Below are positions 59,001 to 64,000 of a DNA stretch of 64,000 nucleotides, one piece after another. Numbering within the stretch: position 1 is the stretch's first letter; each line of letters starts with the position of its first letter. The notes beneath the pieces were generated by a model. That model saw only the letters and a list, made by a program, of their open reading frames with translations, made no database searches and was not told the origin of the DNA. This stretch comes from Acanthaster planci (Eukaryota > Echinodermata > Asteroidea > Valvatida > Acanthasteridae). A program made the position numbers and the translations under genes. Where the stretch lies: assembly GCF_001949145.1 (NCBI RefSeq), contig NW_019091383.1, positions 830,261-894,260 on the forward strand. Direction: 5' to 3'.

Positions 59001-61732
59001 TTAAATTTGTTCAATATTAGACAGAGCACTGAGCGAACCATCATTAGTATTGTGGCAGCGTAATAGCCCTCATTTCATTCATGTAGCATGACATAATTCT
59101 GATCAAATCGTATATTTTCATTTTGATTATGGCAAAAATTAGAGGTGATAATTCCAACACATTAGTTTGGTTTGTAAATTAATATCCGGGACATGGGATG
59201 CAAGGTAAGGATAGTTTGTTTTCGATCGAGTTTGTATTATCTCAAGTAGGAATTCTGTCTGTCTATACGGGGCATTTTCATGCTCCAGTTCATAGATTCT
59301 TCGCTACCACTGATTAATCTACAAGAGTCCATCTTGGAAATGCGATATATGTCCCAAACATTCCTGATTTCAAGGCTTCTTTGGTTTCGTGAAGATCATT
59401 ACTTTGCTCGATAGTGTAACGGAAAACAAATGGTTAAAACGGCGAATCGGAGTGCGTGTCCCAATGTTAATAAAGCACAGATCGACGGGGATCCAATCGG
59501 TAAGACTATAGAGTTAGCTACAAAGGAAAAACAGGACGGAACATTGAACTTTGGCAATACACCTGTAGTCTAATCACTGCTGGAATCGCCCGGCCTGGCA
59601 TTTGGACGTGTTGCTCGTTCAATCAACGCAAAGTGGCGGCCTTGTTTATTTCCACGATTCACTCGGAGGAAAATGCGGCGCTGGAACGCAGTCGTACACG
59701 GTTTGGCGTAAACATTTAGTCATGTGTATACCCGACGGCATTCAACATGGCCCGTAAATGAATCCCTTTTAGCTGATGTTGATACAGCCTCCCTCTGCAA
59801 CATGGAGATTCATGAGGGAAATCAACAGTATTTGAAACCGATGCCAAAAGCTACTGTTGTATGGTGTGTGTGCGCCTGTGGAGATGAAACCTGTGGCACA
59901 CCAAGACGTGATGGGGCTCAGTTAATGGTCAGGAGTCTCGGCATCCTGGCAGCGCAGTTACGGGCGTATTTTTGACTGTGGCATGAATATGCATGTAAAA
60001 AAAAATGACACTCACGCTTTTTGTCAGTGAGAAGTTCTTCGTAATTGGTCAGTGTGCAGGCAGTTTTTTTCGGAACGAAATTTAATATCTTGTTCCTTGA
60101 AAGTCGCTAGGGTCCGCAGATCGACATTTTTTTTGATGCCACTGCCATTTCGCTGTCACGTCGAACATTTTTGAGTCCTCGAGTGCTGTTTTGTGGCATG
60201 GTTTCACTCCACTGTTAGAACAGATGGACGAGGCTAGCCGATAATGTCAATTTCTTTTCCTACGTCGGGTGCCGAAAATCTCCGTCGCTTTTTTTTTCGC
60301 GAGCTTACCCAACAGTTGCTAATTAATAGAGAGAAGTAAAAGATAACGATCGGATGATCAGAACTCTTCCTCTGATAGGGCAGGAATTTTGAGCAGTGTT
60401 TTGGACATTGATTTTGCTCGAATGACATACGCCACGGTTCAATAAAAGTTGCTCCACTGTTGGGATCTGTTTATCTGAAGAGATCAAATCGATCCCGACT
60501 GCAAAAATGGTAAATAAATAAAACCGTCCATTGCCCGTGGTGTACAATACACATCACTCCATTTCATAACTTGTTCCATAGCTATAGGTAGATTCATAAC
60601 GCAAAACATCGTGTACTTAGGTACATGTCTTATACGTCTATCATCGCAAGTAGTTCAAAATGACAAATCCAAATTCTTGCACTTTGGTCAAAAAGAGTTG
60701 GGAGATAAAAGTTTAGTATACCTTGGTATCCAGACCATTATTAGGTGCCTGTCTGAATTATATTATGAAAAACATTATTGACAAATGGGCTCATTTAGTG
60801 CTTAATTTTCGTTAGATACTAACTGTACACTGTTGCTATTGAAATATTTCTAATGTAGAATTGACTGGTCAGACTTTCGTAAAACATTAGACATTGGCTT
60901 CGGTGTTTATAGTCAGGTGAAGGGGCACAGGGCGGATTCGAAAAACAGTTAATGTGTGTTGGTAAATATGGTTCTAAACGAACCCCATGGGACAATATTT
61001 GACGTGGGGAACATCAATATTTATTAACTACTCACTTTGAGGATATTAAAAATGTAAGTTAGAAAAATATATCCAGGGGGTGCATGGGAACCCTATCTTC
61101 CTACCAGACGATATACATTATCATTACATAAATCTTACCTGTGTTCTTATTGCTCTGTATATGAACCCGTAAAGGACCAGCATCACACTGAATGGTAGGA
61201 CAATTACCAGCAGGCAATTAAAAGCCATGTATTTCATGTCTATCACTTGCATGAAAAGGCACTGTGGTTTCTCCGGCTCTCCCTGGTTCCATCCAATCAC
61301 TGGTAAAAATCCCACGATGCCTGCAAGGATCCAGGAGCCAAGGATGGTGAGGAGAGCCCGCCTTTTGGTGACGATGGAGTGATACTGGAGCGGGTAGGCC
61401 ACGGCCACGTACCGGTCGACGGTCACTCCGATCAAGCTAAAGGTTGACGTGGCACACAGCCACAGCAAGAAAGTCAGCATGATAAGACAAGCGTGGAAGT
61501 TATGAGGGAGACCCTTGGCGGTCAGAAGGGCGAAAGGGACCCCCAGGAGTCCGACCAAGAGGTCTGCTATCGCCAACGAGACGATGAAGTAGTTGGTGAC
61601 CGTCTGGAGCCGGGTAGAGCGTGCATAGGCGACCAGGACTAAGCTGTTGCCTAACAGGGCCACAACAGAAAAGAATATCTCCGCTGCGAAATACACAGCC
61701 GTGACTTCTAGGGTGTCATTTTCCGGGGTCAT
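47073..61732 (-). CDS. Adenosine receptor (A2-type class A GPCR), two exons split by a 13.6-kb intron
   Basis: Exon 1 is 61139-61732 (198 codons, TM1-TM5). Exon 2 is 47073-47558 (161 codons plus TGA, TM6-TM7 and tail). Donor ACACAG/gtaaga and acceptor gttccag join at phase 0, giving ...AIRTQ/LRRIG..., 359 aa. The first ATG (61732) follows an in-frame TAA and has a sequon at N5. Class A marks: N29, D57, C82-C158 disulfide, DRY 106-108, W134, P180, CWFP 255-258, NPFIY 294-298, helix-8 basic/Cys motif. Adenosine-receptor marks: GWN before ECL2, QCLF with F160 (human A2A F168), LSIIN with N263 (A2A N253), SLCP-type CPSC loop, and LSHANSAINPF with H288 (A2A H278). Known role: binds extracellular adenosine and signals through G proteins. 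A2A T88, Q89 and E169 are not conserved (C93, A94, M161), so affinity may differ. Confidence 0.92.
47559..53824. other. 3' part of the adenosine receptor intron
   Basis: Non-coding by my reading. It holds G-runs, AT-rich tracts and scattered short frames with no motif. A stretch at about 53080-53350 is less repetitive than its surroundings and could be a regulatory element, but nothing specific is visible. Confidence 0.4.
53825..54007. mobile_element. MITE with about 35-bp terminal inverted repeats
   Basis: The left end aggtgcgttcgagaggctac continues into tcgcgttaacacgag. The inverted right end agggtgcgttcacgcggtta continues into ctcctgttaacacgag. Roughly 28 of 34 positions match. A second inner palindrome (gcgagagtatactctcgc) sits at the centre. 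At 183 bp it is non-coding. No clear target duplication was found, so the superfamily is open. Confidence 0.7.
54430..54790. repeat. Foldback-prone GTGTTTA/TAAACAC-rich segment
   Basis: Words such as gtgtttat, ataaacatgtc, taaacac and cgtgtttg recur about every 20-30 bp in both orientations over about 360 bp. The segment probably folds on itself and may be a decayed MITE or palindromic repeat. The boundaries are approximate. Confidence 0.45.
54791..61138. other. 5' part of the adenosine receptor intron
   Basis: No embedded gene was recognised. A 184-codon frame at 58509-59063 starts inside a G-run and has no family motif. A G-run element end cagtggcgtaactac is at 57482, and a 21-bp degenerate tandem is at 57629-57709. 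Confidence 0.4.
57629..57709. repeat. Degenerate 21-bp tandem repeat
   Basis: Three 21-bp units (tcgacgcggccagatagtaa, tcgccgtagccagataaata, tcgctgcagccagatagaac, each plus one base) start at 57647, 57668 and 57689. A partial unit precedes them. Overlapping inverted words (tatctggctgc, gcagccagata) also pair. Confidence 0.6.
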
Positions 61733-64000
61733 GGTCGCTTCTGAAGCTAGCTGCACGGAAGCCAAGCGCTTGAATATCTTCGCCCTACACACCACTGAAC
61801 ATTAGAACTTCCTCTTCGAAAGAGAAGTGCTGAATTCGAAAGTCATCAGTCAGTTCTTCCTTGTACCGCTGTGCTGAAGAACTGGCGGAAATAAAAACCG
61901 GTGTAACTCGAGAAACCAAAGGTAGCTCTTGTGGGAACAGAGAACTCTTAAATCACTCTTAAATGTACGAATCCAGATAGAAAACGCAAATTTCACTCTC
62001 TTTCAGCCCGAGGGCAGTTTGTTCCTTCCCGGTGATGTACTGCCAGTGGCACGCACAGGTGACAGGTTCAAGCCCTCTGGCCCTTATTATTCAAAGCATG
62101 TTGAGGGAATTTTTTTTTTTTTGCTGTCAAAATTTGATTTACGGCCGCGTTATACCACCTTGCGCAACAGAGCCAGTGACGTCAATAATTACGAGACAGT
62201 ATAAGTCTCGTGGATTATCCTTTGTTGGAGATAGTCTGCAAGAATCATTTTAGAGGACCTGACGAGTCTCAGCCAATGAATTAATACTTATGAGTACTTT
62301 TTCTCTCTAGTGTCTAATGCACAGGGCGACTATGTTACTAACAATGTTCGCATTCATCTCACGATGGTGTTCCACTTACCGCCTACCACCAAATCCAGCG
62401 TCAGATCCATTTGAAAACAATGAAAAGTTACCATGCATGACAAAATGATGAAACAACGTCACAGTTCACAGCCGATAAGGAAGTCAGAATGGCACGCGGA
62501 AAACTGTTTGGATGTTTTTTCTTGACAATTTTCGATATCAGGCTATGGAGGTCTTCGTGCCTTACAGTGCAGTGGTACAATGCATTCCCAGGGTTAGACA
62601 GCCTGAAGGGGTATATGAGCTGTGTGAGAACGAGAGCGGAGGACTGACGGCGGAGCTCGAAGACAGTGTTCACCAGCGGAAAATAAACCCACCTGTTAAA
62701 GGCATGGGAGACCGCAAGCAGTAATTGGTGGACGCACGCCACTGGTACCCAGCGTTCGTCTGTCAACGGAATATTGACCTTGATTTGTCACCCGTTGAGA
62801 TGTCGTGACCACACGGGTGTCTGTCTTCGGGACTTGGCCCTTGAGTCGTGTATACCGTTCTCTCACTCTGCGTGGGATAATTTGTTGTGTTAGTGGTGCG
62901 TTGATGTAATACCTAAGTCACGTGAGGATGATTTAGGAATAGTCTTCTAAGCACGATTCATGTTAGGATTGTGACATTACACTTTTTCACACATTTAACC
63001 CACGACATACAATCCCAAGTGCACTTCAAGGTAAATAATCTAAACGTCGGTAAAAGTTTTGAAAACGTTGGTACAGAAATGAGATTAAACCCTGGAAGCG
63101 TCTTTCTGTACAGTGTAGGCCTACTGATGTCAATCTCCCGTATTGTCTTGATATGTTATTTCGCCAGGAGGATCTACAGGTTGGGCCTTTAATAGTTAAG
63201 GTGACTACATGAAGAAGATGAAGAAGTCTGTCTATTTAATGTCATATCAAAGGGAACTAAGTAACGTTTACAGATTGAATGATGCATGATTGCCGTAAAC
63301 TTCCTGATTTAAATTTGGTAGTTCACTGATTTGAAACGATGTTCTGAGAGGAAAACCTACTATCCTCAGAAACTTCCACTGTATAGGCCTATGCATCATC
63401 ATTAGGCTTATTATTAGAGAGTTTCGGCAGAAACCCGGCCTCAGTGAACGTGAAGTCGAGATTTCGCTGCTGACGTCATCAATTCATGCGCAACAGTTTC
63501 TTGTTGTGACGATCACGGACACGTTTAGACGTGAAGAGCAGTCGTTTCACGTACGTATTGTGTTTATGTCGTTTTAACATTTCTCCAGCATTTGTGTAAA
63601 AACATCAACCAACAGAGATTTGGCTGAAAGTTTAAGTGTTGTGGGTTGTTCGCATGGGGAAAAGAGAGAGAGTAAAAGTACAGAAATCCGAGTCACGCTT
63701 GATCACTCTCCCACAAGCGTACTGATCGCCGAAAAAAGTAGAGCACACCTCGTACAAGAACGTATACGTGTCACATTACGGGGACGGGCGCACGCGCGAC
63801 TTCTGCCAAAACTCTCTATTATCAATAATTACCAAACGTTCGTCATGCTCCTCTTGAGCCTCAGGCGCCAATCCATCCACACATCCACAGTAATTTTCAC
63901 TGATTAAACCCGGAGCATGTTAGTGTTTTCCATTTACACATTACCATGGGCTTAATCAGTTATTTATCATGACAAGGTGTACCCCGGTGTTTTTCTTTTA
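61733..64000. other. Region upstream of the adenosine receptor
   Basis: It must hold the receptor promoter and any 5' UTR. No TATA box or CpG-dense core is obvious. The frames at 62428-62766 and 63620-63907 carry no recognisable motif and I do not call them genes. Confidence 0.4.

Noticed and set aside
58509..59063. 184-codon plus-strand open frame in the receptor intron
   Set aside because: It begins in a G-run, has no recognisable motif or codon-quality signal, and no plausible partner exons. Probably chance.
61733..61795. Upstream GTG start for the adenosine receptor
   Set aside because: Animal genes start with ATG; 61732 is the first ATG after an in-frame stop and has a good context. 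The same reasoning moved the starts of the amine oxidase to 42887 and of the PRRT-like gene to 31435.
62428..62766. 112-codon minus-strand frame upstream of the receptor
   Set aside because: Starts well but carries no domain signature. It could be 5' UTR or noise.

Overview
The window is intron-rich, AT-leaning animal DNA. It holds five protein-coding genes, all clearly metazoan, in a dense background of short transposable-element remnants. The genes are a ciliary CFAP73, a mitochondrial NIPSNAP1/2, a PRRT3/4-like 7TM protein, a secreted flavin amine oxidase and an A2-type adenosine receptor. Gene content, compact exons and the repeat types suggest a marine invertebrate deuterostome. An echinoderm is my best guess, but no single feature proves it.

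Layout. 1-2051: no gene, one 21-bp tandem array. 2052-8352 (-): complete ten-exon NIPSNAP gene, 279 aa. 8353-8535: a 183-bp shared promoter region. 8536-18066 (+): nine-exon CFAP73, head-to-head with NIPSNAP, with an in-frame TAG in exon 3 and an assembly gap (11029-11955) in intron 4. 18067-30376: gene-free by my reading, with repeats and a small gap (22144-22212). 30377-31435 (-): intronless PRRT3/4-like 7TM protein, 352 aa. 31436-36496: gene-free. 36497-42887 (-): five-exon flavin amine oxidase, 627 aa, with a signal peptide, a proline-rich N-terminal segment and a hydrophobic C-terminal tail. 42888-47072: gene-free, simple repeats. 47073-61732 (-): two-exon adenosine receptor, 359 aa, with its exons separated by a 13.6-kb intron. 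61733-64000: nothing recognised.

Apart from the NIPSNAP/CFAP73 pair, which probably shares a bidirectional promoter, the genes show no sign of working together. All exon structures were read by eye from splice signals, reading phase and remembered family conservation. Every junction keeps phase. No alignment or database search was run.
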